From the NCBI GenBank assembly GCA_019135865.1, contig JAGVVD010000056.1, positions 1 through 38,618 on the forward strand: a stretch of DNA of 38,618 nt, read 5' to 3'. The DNA is from Elusimicrobiota bacterium (GTDB taxonomy: Bacteria > Elusimicrobiota > Elusimicrobia > Elusimicrobiales > UBA9959). The position numbers and the translations under genes are program-made. Under the pieces are notes generated by a model. It worked only from the letters and a program-made list of their open reading frames with translations, searched no databases and had not been told where the DNA came from. This document shows, piece by piece, positions 8,034-16,358 of this stretch. The stretch's first letter is position 1. Every line of letters begins with the position of its first letter.

Positions 8034-8235
8034 GGCTTCCCCCGGGGACACGCGGCGAGTCACATGAGGAAGTTTTTCCCCGAGCGCAGTGAGGGCACCG
8101 GCACTGCCGGACGACCAAGAATGTCTGAGGCCCGAGGCGCTATGCGCCCGGGCCGAGTTCTTGGTCGGCCGAACGAAGCGACGGTGTATCCCGGAAAAAC
8201 TGAACCGTGACGAGCGTGTGTCCCCGGGGGAAGCC
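8034..8235 (+). repeat. Long imperfect palindrome 2 of the composite element
   Basis: A perfect 18-bp inverted repeat (GGCTTCCCCCGGGGACAC at 8034-8051, partner at 8218-8235) encloses further arms: AGTTTTTCC (8071-8079) with 8193-8201, CGACCAAGAA (8112-8121) with 8158-8167, and GGCCCG (8129-8134) with 8149-8154. The whole 202 bp could fold into one long stem with bulges. No transposase is nearby. A structured RNA, a MITE-like element or an unusual protein-binding site are all possible. Confidence 0.75.
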
Positions 8236-8268
8236 CAACCATCCCGATTTTGCTAATATTGAGGTCCA

Positions 8269-9429
8269 ATGAAGCTGCCGAGAGTGAAACTGTCCAGCGC
8301 GCCGGCCGGCCCAAACGCCTTCCGCCGCATGATAGAGTCCGCCGACCGCGAACTGCGCCCCGGCGACCTGGCAGCCGTCTACGACCGCAACGGCCAGCCC
8401 TACGGCCTCGGCCTCTTCAACCCGCGCAGCCAGATAGCCCTGCGCATCTTCACCCGCGACAACCCCGAGACCTTCGACCTCGACGCCTGGCTGGCCGCGC
8501 GCGTGGGCCGCGCCGTGGAGTTCCGCCGCGAAGTGCTGCGCCTGCCGCGGACCACCGACGCGTACCGCATGGTCCACGATTACGGCGACGGCCTGCCCGG
8601 CCTGACGGCGGACATCTACGGGAACCACATAGTCCTGGAGTTCTACTCGCTGGGCATGTTCAGGATGGCCTCCTCGATAGAGAAGGCCTTCCGCCTCCAT
8701 TACCCGGACGCCGTCTTCCATCACCGGGCCAGCTCCTTCACCCAGGAGATGGAGGGCTTCGAGATAAAGCCGGAGATGATGCGCCCCCGCGTGAAGATAA
8801 AGGAGAACGGCGTCCTGTTCGAGGTCAGCCCGTCGGGCGGCTACAAGACCGGCTTCTTCTGCGACCAGCGCGAGAACCGCCTGCTGGCCGCCTCTTTCGC
8901 CGCCGGCCGCAGCGTGGTGGACCTCTGCGCCTATACCGGCGGCTTCGGCGTCTACGCCGCCAAGCTCGGCGGCGCGAAGGACGCGACCTGCGTCGAGCTG
9001 GACCCAGAGGCCTCGGCCCAGTGCAAGCGCAACGCCAATCTCAACAAGGTAAAGGTCGATTCCGTCTGCGTGGACGCCTTCGCCTACCTGCGCCAGATGC
9101 AGGCCAACAAGAGGAAGTTCGGCCTGGTCGTGCTGGACCCGTACAAGGTGGTCTCCTCGCGCGAGGAGAAGGAGCGGGGCCTCTACAAGTACAAGGATTT
9201 CAACCGCCTCGCGATGGCCCTGGCCGAAGAAGGAGCGGTGTTCGTCACCTGCTCGTGCAGCGGCATGGTCTCGATGCAGGAGTTCTCGCAGGTCGTGCGC
9301 GCCGCCGCGGCCTCCTCGGGCAGGCGTCTCCAGGTCTTCAAGAAGACCGGCGCGGGCTCCGACCACCCGGTCGCGGCCGACTACCCGGAAGGGGAATATC
9401 TCAAGGCGATCTGGGCCAGGGTCTATTGA
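8269..9429 (+). CDS. Class I SAM-dependent rRNA methyltransferase, RlmI-like
   Basis: This 386-aa cytoplasmic enzyme resembles the RlmI/YccW group that makes 5-methylcytosine in 23S rRNA. Residues about 1-75 look like the PUA RNA-binding domain (LRPGDLAAVYDRNGQPYGLGLF). A linking EEHD-like domain follows, with DGLPGLTADIYGNHIVLEFYS. The Rossmann part has KTGFFCDQREN (193-203), SAM-binding VVDLCAYTGGFGVYAAKLGG (216-235), and a CSCS motif (328-331) with the catalytic Cys. Motif IV reads DPYK (290-293) where DPPxF is usual. The ATG at 8269 has GAGG 4 bases upstream and follows palindrome 2 by 33 bases. It is followed after 10 bases by the HD-GYP gene. The target nucleotide is inferred from family only. 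Confidence 0.88.
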   Translation: MKLPRVKLSSAPAGPNAFRRMIESADRELRPGDLAAVYDRNGQPYGLGLFNPRSQIALRIFTRDNPETFDLDAWLAARVGRAVEFRREVLRLPRTTDAYRMVHDYGDGLPGLTADIYGNHIVLEFYSLGMFRMASSIEKAFRLHYPDAVFHHRASSFTQEMEGFEIKPEMMRPRVKIKENGVLFEVSPSGGYKTGFFCDQRENRLLAASFAAGRSVVDLCAYTGGFGVYAAKLGGAKDATCVELDPEASAQCKRNANLNKVKVDSVCVDAFAYLRQMQANKRKFGLVVLDPYKVVSSREEKERGLYKYKDFNRLAMALAEEGAVFVTCSCSGMVSMQEFSQVVRAAAASSGRRLQVFKKTGAGSDHPVAADYPEGEYLKAIWARVY

Positions 9430-9439
9430 AGGGAAAAGG

Positions 9440-10432
9440 ATGAACAGGGCCTGCCGCATACTCTGCGTCGACGACGAGGACTTCAACCTGGACCTGCTGG
9501 AAAGCCTGCTGGTCCCCAACGGTTTCGAGGTCTTCACCGCGCAGGACGGCAAAAAAGCCCTGGAGATCATCGCGCAGAAGAACATAGACCTCGTCCTGCT
9601 GGACATCAATATGCCGATAATGAACGGCCACGAGGTCTGCAGGGCCATAAAATCCGACCCCGAGACCAGCCATATCCCGGTCATCATGATCACCTCGCTC
9701 GATTCCAAGGAGAACAGGATGAAGGGCATGGAGGCCGGGGCCGAGGAGTTCCTGCCCAAGCCGATAGACCTGCCCGAACTGCTCCTGCGCGTGAAGAACA
9801 TCCTGCGCGCCACCGAGTTCGAGGACGCCTTCAACTACGTCATCCGGGCGCTGGCGCGCGCCGCCGAGGCCAACGACGTGGACACCGGCAACCATATCCT
9901 GCGGGTGGGGGAGTTCGCCGCGCTGCTGGCGCGCGAGCTGGGCCGGTCGGAAAAGTTCATCGAGGACATACGCTCCCAGGCCACGCTGCACGACGTGGGC
10001 AAGGTCCATATCCCCAGCCATATCCTGAAAAAACCCGGAAAACTCGACGACGCCGAGATGACCGAGATGCGCAAACACCCGACCTTCGGCGCGATGATAA
10101 TCGGCGACCACCCTCACCTGGAGATGGGCAGGAAGATAGCGCTCTGCCATCACGAAAGGTGGGACGGCACGGGCTATCCGAACGGGATAAAGGGGGAGGC
10201 CATACCGCTGGAGGCGCGCATCTCCGCCGTGGCCGACTGCTACGACGCGCTGCGCGCCTCGCGGGTCTACAAGCCCAACTACGACCACGCCGGCGCGGTG
10301 AAGACGCTGCTAGAAGGCGACGGCCGCATGCTGCCCTCGCACTTCGACCCGAAAGTGCTGGAGGCCTTCGCCCGCCTGGCCCCCCAGTTCGAAGCCCTCT
10401 ACGACAAAATGAAGGACGGGGACGTTGTTTAG
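9440..10432 (+). CDS. Response regulator with HD-GYP phosphodiesterase output
   Basis: This 330-aa protein joins a receiver domain (1 to about 122) to an HD-GYP domain (about 130-325). The receiver has acidic residues DDED at 11-14, phospho-acceptor Asp55 in LVLLDINMP and Lys107 in LPKPID. The output has His184-Asp185 in LHDVGK, metal-site His residues in RKHPTFGAMIIGDH and CHHERWDGTGYPNG with Gly-Tyr-Pro at 245-247. HD-GYP proteins of this type hydrolyse cyclic di-GMP (some cGAMP), so phosphorylation probably controls second-messenger turnover. No sensor kinase is adjacent. AAAGGA precedes the ATG at 9440. The stop overlaps the stop of the convergent P-type ATPase by four bases with no terminator between them. 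Confidence 0.93.
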   Translation: MNRACRILCVDDEDFNLDLLESLLVPNGFEVFTAQDGKKALEIIAQKNIDLVLLDINMPIMNGHEVCRAIKSDPETSHIPVIMITSLDSKENRMKGMEAGAEEFLPKPIDLPELLLRVKNILRATEFEDAFNYVIRALARAAEANDVDTGNHILRVGEFAALLARELGRSEKFIEDIRSQATLHDVGKVHIPSHILKKPGKLDDAEMTEMRKHPTFGAMIIGDHPHLEMGRKIALCHHERWDGTGYPNGIKGEAIPLEARISAVADCYDALRASRVYKPNYDHAGAVKTLLEGDGRMLPSHFDPKVLEAFARLAPQFEALYDKMKDGDVV

Positions 10433-13074
10433 TTCTTTAGCCGCCTGAACCACTTGTCCAGCTCCACCACCAGGAACACCGACGAAGCCGTCAGGATTAT
10501 CCTTATCCACTGCGCCTCGTGCAGGTCGGTGGTGTGGAAGAGCTTCTGCATCGTCGGTTCGTAGACCACCGCGATCTGCGCGATCAGCGCCGCCAGCATG
10601 CTGAAGGCCAGGAACGGATTGGAGAGGGGGTTTATCCGGAAGATGGACCTGGTCTCCGAGCGGGAGTTCCAGAGCTGGAAGAACTGGAAGAACACCATCG
10701 TGGTCACGGCCACGGTCCTGGCCTCCTCTATGGACAGGCCCTCCGCCAGCGCCGCTTTGAAATTGAAAAGCACTCCCATGGCTATCAGCGCGCCCACCAG
10801 CAGCGTCCGCTGCAGCATGACCCGCGAGAGTATGCCCTCCTTCGGGTCGTTGGGCGGCCGGTTATAGACCGCGGGCTCGGCGGGTTCAAAGGCCAGCGCC
10901 AGGTCCTGCAGGCTGTTGGTCACCACGTTTATCCAGAGCAGCTGTATCGCCGTGTAGGGCAGCGGCAGGCCCGCGAACATGGTCACGAATATGGACAGGA
11001 CCGACGCGAGCCCCGTCGGGATGAGGAAGAACACCGCCTTGCGGATATTGTCGAACACGACGCGTCCCTCGACGACGGCGTTGTAGATGCTGGCGAAGTT
11101 GTCGTCGGTGACTATCATGTCCGCCGCCTCCTTGGAGACGTCGGTGCCGGTGATGCCCATGGCCGCCCCTATGTGCGCGGCTTTCAGCGCCGGCGCGTCG
11201 TTGACGCCGTCGCCGGTCACGGCGGCTATCTCGCCGCGCTTTATCAGCTGGCTCACGATGCGCAGTTTGTGCTCGGGCGCGACGCGGGCGTAGATCGACA
11301 CGTCCTTCACGGTCCCGTAAAGGTCCTCGTCGGTCATCGTCGAGAGCTCGCGCCCGGTGACCACCCGGGGGTCCTCCCCGCCTATGCCCAGCTCGCGGCC
11401 GATGGCGCGCGCGGTGACGGCGTGGTCGCCGGTTATCATGACCGCCCTTATCCCCGCTTTCCGGCAGCCCGCTATGGCCTCGACCGCCTCGGGCCTGGCC
11501 GGGTCTATCATGCCCTGCAGGCCGGTGAATTCCAGTCCCTTGAGGTCCTCGCGCCCGAGTTCCGCGCCGCCGGGCAGAGCCTTCTGGGCGGTCATCAGGA
11601 CGCGCATGCCCGAAGAAGCCAGGTCCTCGGCGGCGGCCATTATCTCCCTGCGCCGCGTCTCTTCGAGCAGGCACATCTCTGAAACGAACTCCGGCGCGCC
11701 TTTCACCAGGAGCAGGGCGCCCTGGCCCGCCCCGTGCAGGGTGGCCATGTAGCCGTACTCGGACTCGAAAGGGAGTATGCCGGTCTGCGGGTAGTTCTTC
11801 CTCTCCTCGTCCGCTTTCAGCCCGCCCTTGGCCGCGGCCACTATCAGCGCGGCTTCGGTGGGATCGCCGGTGACCTTCCAGGAGCCGCCTTCGCGGTAGA
11901 CCGAGGACTCGTTGCAGAGCAGCCCGGCGCGCAGCACTTTATCGAGCTTCTCCCGGCGGCCGCCCTCGCAGGCCTCCCTGCCGCAGAAGACCTCGCCCTC
12001 GGGCGAATAGCCGGTGCCCGAGACCTGGTAAAGTTCGTCGCCGTCGTAGACGGCCTTCACGGTCATCTCGTTGCGCGTCAGCGTGCCGGTCTTGTCGGAG
12101 CAGATGACGGTGGTGCTGCCCAGGGTTTCCACGGCCGGCAGCTTGCGCATGATGGCGCCGCGGCGGGCCATCCGGGTCACGCCTATGGACATCGCGATGG
12201 TGACGACTATCGGCAGGCCTTCGGGGATAGCGGCCACTATGACGGCGATGACCGTCATGAACATGTCGCGCAGCGACTCGCCGCGCGCCACGCCCAGCGC
12301 CAGGATGACGACGCCGACGCCCAGCAGGCCCAGGCCGAGGACCTTGGAAAAACGCTCGAATTTGTCCTGGAGGGGGGTCTTCACCGACGCGGTGTCCTCC
12401 ATGAGCCCCGCTATCGCGCCTATCTCGGTGGCCGTACCGGTGCCGGTCACCGCCGCCTTCGCGCGGCCGGAGACCACGGCCGTGCCCATGTAGAGCATAT
12501 TGTGGCGGTCGCCTATCTGCGCCTTCCCGTCCGCGACCGGGGCGGTATCCTTGGAGGAGGCCACCGACTCGCCGGTCAGCATGGCCTCCTCGACCCGCAG
12601 GGAATTGGCCTCCAGCAGCCTGGCGTCGGCCGGGACCTTGTCGCCGGAGGCGAGCAGTATGATGTCGCCTGGCACCAGCCCGGCGGCCTTTATGACGGAT
12701 TCGGAGCCGCCGCGCAGCACCCGCGCCGAGGCCACCACCATCTTCCTGAGGGCGCGCACGGACCGCTCGGCCCGGTACTCCTGGTAGAAACCGATGGCGG
12801 CGTTGACCAGCACGATGAAAGCGATGACCCCGGCGTCGGAAACCTCGCCGAGCAGCAGGCTTATCAGCGCGGCGCCCAGCAGGATCCAGTTCAGCGGGCT
12901 GCCGAACTGGGACAGGAAGATCTTCAGCGGGCCGGCGCCCTCCTTCTCGGGCAGCGCGTTGGGACCGTACTCGGCCAGGCGCCGCTCCGCCTCCGCGGCC
13001 GTCAGGCCTTTGGCCGAGGAGCCCAGCCCGGCGAGGGTCTCTTCGGCGGTCTTCAGATGCCAGTCTTTCTTCAT
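10429..13074 (-). CDS. P-type cation-transporting ATPase (P2-like) of uncertain ion specificity
   Basis: This 881-aa membrane pump has the full domain order: N-terminal cation ATPase segment (SAKGLTAAEAERRLAEYGPN), TM1-2, actuator with TGES, TM3-4 with Glu285 in IPEGLPI, phosphorylation site Asp327 in SDKTGTLT, nucleotide domain with KGAPE, then MITGDH, VTGDGVNDAPAL and six C-terminal helices. It looks like the PMR1/SERCA group, but the transport-site residues differ: TM5 reads IPTGLAS where SERCA has ISSNVGE, and TM6 reads NVVTNSLQD where SERCA has NLVTDGLPA. The ion is therefore uncertain. I chose ATG 13074 because GGAGGGAAGG lies just upstream; a longer in-frame start at 13113 lacks this. 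It is transcribed alone, divergently from the acyl-CoA ligase. Confidence 0.92.
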   Translation of the reverse strand: MKKDWHLKTAEETLAGLGSSAKGLTAAEAERRLAEYGPNALPEKEGAGPLKIFLSQFGSPLNWILLGAALISLLLGEVSDAGVIAFIVLVNAAIGFYQEYRAERSVRALRKMVVASARVLRGGSESVIKAAGLVPGDIILLASGDKVPADARLLEANSLRVEEAMLTGESVASSKDTAPVADGKAQIGDRHNMLYMGTAVVSGRAKAAVTGTGTATEIGAIAGLMEDTASVKTPLQDKFERFSKVLGLGLLGVGVVILALGVARGESLRDMFMTVIAVIVAAIPEGLPIVVTIAMSIGVTRMARRGAIMRKLPAVETLGSTTVICSDKTGTLTRNEMTVKAVYDGDELYQVSGTGYSPEGEVFCGREACEGGRREKLDKVLRAGLLCNESSVYREGGSWKVTGDPTEAALIVAAAKGGLKADEERKNYPQTGILPFESEYGYMATLHGAGQGALLLVKGAPEFVSEMCLLEETRRREIMAAAEDLASSGMRVLMTAQKALPGGAELGREDLKGLEFTGLQGMIDPARPEAVEAIAGCRKAGIRAVMITGDHAVTARAIGRELGIGGEDPRVVTGRELSTMTDEDLYGTVKDVSIYARVAPEHKLRIVSQLIKRGEIAAVTGDGVNDAPALKAAHIGAAMGITGTDVSKEAADMIVTDDNFASIYNAVVEGRVVFDNIRKAVFFLIPTGLASVLSIFVTMFAGLPLPYTAIQLLWINVVTNSLQDLALAFEPAEPAVYNRPPNDPKEGILSRVMLQRTLLVGALIAMGVLFNFKAALAEGLSIEEARTVAVTTMVFFQFFQLWNSRSETRSIFRINPLSNPFLAFSMLAALIAQIAVVYEPTMQKLFHTTDLHEAQWIRIILTASSVFLVVELDKWFRRLKN

Positions 13075-13132
13075 AAGCCCTTCCCTCCGTAACAGCGGAG
13101 AATATTCTACCACAGCCCGCCGCCGCCTTTGA

Positions 13133-13138
13133 TATAAT
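13133..13138 (+). promoter_or_regulatory. -10 box (TATAAT) 8 bases before the acyl-CoA ligase
   Basis: A perfect TATAAT ends 8 bases before the ATG at 13147, so the predicted transcript would begin within about 2 bases of the start codon. No Shine-Dalgarno sequence fits and no good -35 is seen. A minus-strand TAGAAT (13104-13109) could serve the divergent ATPase. Confidence 0.55.
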
Positions 13139-13146
13139 TATTCCTT

Positions 13147-14730
13147 ATGAACACCCATTTCAAGGACCTCTACTCCAGCCTGGCCCATACGGCCTCGCAG
13201 GAGCCGGAGAACACGGCCTTCATAACGGGGGACAAACGCACCACCTACCACGAGCTGCTCTATTCCGTGGACAGGGGCGCGGACATGTTCTGGCAGCTGG
13301 GCGTGCGCAAGGGCGACCGGGTGGCCATAGCGCTGCGCAATTCGGTGGAGTTCGTCGTCTCCTATTACGCGCTGGCCAAGCTGGGTGCGGTGGCCGTGCC
13401 GATAAATTTCATGGTCTCCAAGGCCGAGGAGCTGTTCTTCATCCTGGACAATTCCCGCGCGAAAGGCGTGGTCACCGAGAAAGAGTTCGCGAAGAACTAC
13501 CTGCGCGTCCGGCCGCGCCTGCCGGAGCTGAAGTTCATCCTCTCGGCCGATTTCACGGGGCTGGACGGGGTGGAGGAGTTCTGGCAGCGCCTCAAGAAGG
13601 CGAATTACCATCCCCAGACGCAGAAACCCTGGGCCGACGAACACGACATCATCTCCGTCCTCTATACCTCGGGCACCACGGGCGATCCCAAGGGGGTGCT
13701 GCTCTCGCATCATAACCAGCTGGAGAACGCGAGAGCCGCGATAGACGGCCTCAAACCGGTGCGCAAGGACGTCTTCATGTGCCTGCTGCCGATGTTCCAC
13801 ACCTTCGCCTGGACCGGCAACGTCGTGACCCCGCTGCTGATAGGAGCCAGGACGCTGATAGTCAGGGGCCTGACGCCGCCCAAGCCCTGGCTGCAGGCCA
13901 TGGGCCGCGAAGGCGTCACCATCATGATAGCGGTCCCGCAGATCTACGCCGTGCTGGCCAAGGAGGCCAAGGGCCTCAAGAAGTTCTTCCTCAAGTACTG
14001 GGCCTTCCGCCGCGTGCGCTACTGCCTCTCCGGCGCCGCGCCGCTGACGCACAGCACCAGGAACCTCTTCGAGGAGGCCTTCGGCCTGCCGATACTCGAG
14101 GGCTACGGCCTCACCGAGACCAGCCCCGTCGTCTCCATCAACCTGCCGGACGCGCGCAAGCACGGCTCGGTGGGGCGCCCGATATCGGGGGTGAAGGTCA
14201 AGATAATAGACGAGCGGGGCCGCGAGCTCTCCTGCGGAGAGGAGGGGGAGATCTGCGTGCACGGCCCCAACGTGACGCGCGGCTACCACGCCAACGAGGA
14301 CGCGACGAAAGCCCTCTTCACCGGGGACGGCTGGCTGCGCACCGGCGATATCGGGGTCGTGGACCAGGAAGGCTTCATCTTCATACGCGACCGCAAGAAG
14401 GACATGATCATCGTGAAAGGGCTCAAGGTCTTCCCGGCACAGGTGGAGCAGGTCATCTGCCACCACCCCAAGGTGCAGGAGGCCGCCGTCATAGGCATCC
14501 CCGACGAGTTCGGCAACGAGACCATCAAGTGCTTCTGCGTGGTCAAGGCCGGGGAGACCCTGGAGCGGAGCGAACTCAACCAGTACATGAAGGCCAACCT
14601 CGACGGCTACAAGCGCCCGCGCGACGTGGAGTTCGTAGAGTCGCTGCCCAAGAACAGCCTGCAGAAGGTGCTCAAGCGCGAGCTGATACGCCTGGAGCTC
14701 GAGAAGCGCCTGAAGACCAGGCTCGCGTGA
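13147..14730 (+). CDS. Acyl-CoA synthetase (long-chain fatty acid-CoA ligase family)
   Basis: This 527-aa adenylate-forming enzyme activates a carboxylic acid, probably a fatty acid, to its CoA thioester through an acyl-AMP. Visible motifs in order are the P-loop-like YTSGTTGDPKGVLLSHHN (about residues 176-193), CLLPMFHTFAW, the A5 motif EGYGLTETSP, the TGD of DGWLRTGDIG, hinge DRKKDMIIVKG and the C-terminal catalytic Lys in SLPKNSLQKVLKREL. The relation of helix and length matches long-chain acyl-CoA ligases; acid chain length cannot be settled. It is a cytoplasmic or peripheral membrane enzyme. The mRNA is predicted near-leaderless. Its stop overlaps the GTG of the nucleotidyltransferase gene (GTGA), so the two are coupled, although they share no obvious pathway. 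Confidence 0.9.
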   Translation: MNTHFKDLYSSLAHTASQEPENTAFITGDKRTTYHELLYSVDRGADMFWQLGVRKGDRVAIALRNSVEFVVSYYALAKLGAVAVPINFMVSKAEELFFILDNSRAKGVVTEKEFAKNYLRVRPRLPELKFILSADFTGLDGVEEFWQRLKKANYHPQTQKPWADEHDIISVLYTSGTTGDPKGVLLSHHNQLENARAAIDGLKPVRKDVFMCLLPMFHTFAWTGNVVTPLLIGARTLIVRGLTPPKPWLQAMGREGVTIMIAVPQIYAVLAKEAKGLKKFFLKYWAFRRVRYCLSGAAPLTHSTRNLFEEAFGLPILEGYGLTETSPVVSINLPDARKHGSVGRPISGVKVKIIDERGRELSCGEEGEICVHGPNVTRGYHANEDATKALFTGDGWLRTGDIGVVDQEGFIFIRDRKKDMIIVKGLKVFPAQVEQVICHHPKVQEAAVIGIPDEFGNETIKCFCVVKAGETLERSELNQYMKANLDGYKRPRDVEFVESLPKNSLQKVLKRELIRLELEKRLKTRLA

Positions 14731-16214
14731 AAAAAGACGCCGCGGCCGCGGTCGAAAAGGTCTTCGGCCCTTCCTACCTGGTCGGCGGGGCGCCGCGCGA
14801 CCTGCTGCTGCGCCGACCCGTCAAGGACCTCGACTTCGCCGTGCCTCCCTGCCGCGGCTTCAGGGGCCGCGCCGCCGCCCTGGCCCGCCTGCTCGGCGCG
14901 GCCGTCTTCCCGCTCGACGAAGAACGCTCGATCTACCGCCTCTCTCCCCGCGGCGCCGAAGGCGCTCAGATAGACCTCGCGCCCATGGAGGGCGGCTCGA
15001 TACTCCCCGACCTGGGCCGCCGCGACTTCACGATGAACGCCATGGCCGCCCCGGCCTGGAAACTGAAAACCCGCTGGACCGGCGCCTCCTTCGCGGTGTC
15101 CGGCGTGAAACCGGACGCGCTGATCGACCCTTTCGGCGGCCTCAAGGACCTGCGCGTCCGCCGTCTCAGGCTGGTCTCGCCTTCGGCGGTGCAGGACGAC
15201 CCGCTCAGGATGCTCCGCGCCTTCCGCTTCGCCGCCGAGCTGGGCTTCGCCCCCGACCGCGGGCTACTGGCCGGGATCTCCGCCCGCGCGGCCCTCATAA
15301 AGTCCGCCGCGGCCGAAAGGGTCCACGAAGAGCTCTCGCGCATCTTCGCCACGCCGGTCTCGGCGGAGACCCTGCGCGCCATGCACAAGGCCGGGCTCCT
15401 GCCGGAGATCTTCCCCGAACTGGTCCCGCAGGAGAAATGCGCCGAGGTCTATTACGGGAAAGGCGGCGTCCTGCGCCACACCTTCAACGTGGTGGAGAGG
15501 ATGGACTACCTGCTCTCGCACCTGCCCTCCGCGATATCCGGGGGGAAGGAGATAGCGGCCACGAAGCCGCCGGAGCGCGCGCTCAAGACCGCGGCGCTGC
15601 TCCACGACATAGCCAAGCCGGCCCGCGCCAAAGTCATGGGCGACCGCCTGCGCTTCTTCGGCCACGAGGAGCACGGCGCGGAGATGGCGGAAAAGGTCAT
15701 GGAGCGGCTGCGCTTCTCCCGCGCCGACATCCGCCTGGTCTCGGCCGTGACCGCCCAGCACCTGCGCGTCGGCAACCTGGCCCATAACGACGAGATCTCC
15801 GACCGGGCGATCTACCGCTTCTTCCGCGGAATGGGGGAATACTCCCTGCCGCTGCTGCTGCTCTCCTGGGCCGACCATTCCAGCTATGTGCGCAAGCCGG
15901 ACCTGCTGCGCGCCCTGCCGGTCACGAAGAAGCCTCCCTTCCGGATCCCCGCTAAAGGCCTTCCCCGCACCGGCCTCAGGAAAACGCTGCGCTTCCTGCA
16001 GACCGTCAATATGCTCTTCAGGACCTACCTGTCCAGGGGCATGGCCCGGCGCACCGACCGCCTGCTCGACGGCAACGAGGTGATGAAGGCGGCCGGAATA
16101 CCGGAGGGGCCCGAGATAGGCCGCCTGCTGGACCAGGTCAACCTGCTCCATTTCGAAGGCCGCCTGAAAACAAAAAAAGAAGCGCTCGCCTGGCTCAGGA
16201 AAATCCGGAAGTAG
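14727..16214 (+). CDS. cca: CCA-adding enzyme / poly(A) polymerase family nucleotidyltransferase with HD domain
   Basis: This 495-aa class II nucleotidyltransferase adds or repairs the tRNA 3'-CCA, or adds poly(A); the two activities cannot be separated by sequence alone here. The catalytic head has YLVGGAPRDLLL with the two metal-binding acids in KDLDFAV, then RRDFTMNAMA and DPLRMLRAFRFAAELGF, which contacts ATP. The neck and body follow, with an HD phosphohydrolase domain bearing His293-Asp294 in LLHDIAKP and later TAQHLRVGNL. I chose GTG 14727 because it sits exactly at the acyl-CoA ligase stop (GTGA); the open frame upstream is a shadow of that gene. The only tRNA in the window already encodes CCA, so a repair role is plausible. 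Confidence 0.87.
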   Translation: MKKDAAAAVEKVFGPSYLVGGAPRDLLLRRPVKDLDFAVPPCRGFRGRAAALARLLGAAVFPLDEERSIYRLSPRGAEGAQIDLAPMEGGSILPDLGRRDFTMNAMAAPAWKLKTRWTGASFAVSGVKPDALIDPFGGLKDLRVRRLRLVSPSAVQDDPLRMLRAFRFAAELGFAPDRGLLAGISARAALIKSAAAERVHEELSRIFATPVSAETLRAMHKAGLLPEIFPELVPQEKCAEVYYGKGGVLRHTFNVVERMDYLLSHLPSAISGGKEIAATKPPERALKTAALLHDIAKPARAKVMGDRLRFFGHEEHGAEMAEKVMERLRFSRADIRLVSAVTAQHLRVGNLAHNDEISDRAIYRFFRGMGEYSLPLLLLSWADHSSYVRKPDLLRALPVTKKPPFRIPAKGLPRTGLRKTLRFLQTVNMLFRTYLSRGMARRTDRLLDGNEVMKAAGIPEGPEIGRLLDQVNLLHFEGRLKTKKEALAWLRKIRK

Positions 16215-16254
16215 AGACCCCGCCGGAGAGCCCCTCCCTGCCCCAAAGTCCTAT

Positions 16255-16286
16255 CCCCCGCTGGGCCTTTTTAAGGCCCGCGGGGG
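16255..16286 (+). other. Very stable 14-bp hairpin downstream of cca
   Basis: CCCCCGC-T-GGGCCTT (16255-16269) pairs with AAGGCCCGCGGGGG (16273-16286) with one bulged T and a TTT loop. Flanking GTC-TA/TA-GAC bases may extend it. No T-run follows on either strand, so it is not a typical intrinsic terminator, although it may block exonucleases or act as a weak terminator. Confidence 0.5.
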
Positions 16287-16299
16287 GGAAGTATGACCC

Positions 16300-16328
16300 C
16301 TGAAAGTGCACGCCGGGAAGGCTAAACT
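16300..16328 (+). promoter_or_regulatory. Putative promoter for the 209-aa secreted protein
   Basis: CTGAAA (16300-16305) and TAAACT (16323-16328) are 17 bases apart. The ATG at 16359 is preceded by GGAGGAG (16351-16357 region), so this gene has a normal leader of about 25 nt. Confidence 0.45.
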
Positions 16329-16358
16329 ATATACGCCTTACCCCGGCGGCGGAGGAGC

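Noticed and set aside
7961-8235. CRISPR array
   Set aside because: Repeats here are inverted and irregular, without equal spacers; no cas genes are seen.
7807-8314. Short ORFs at 7807-8067 (+) and 8060-8314 (-) in the palindromic gap
   Set aside because: They are Arg/Pro/Ser-rich, show no domain, and are explained by the inverted repeats and high GC.
10429-10440. Terminator between the HD-GYP and ATPase genes
   Set aside because: The two stops overlap and I see no hairpin with a T-run there.
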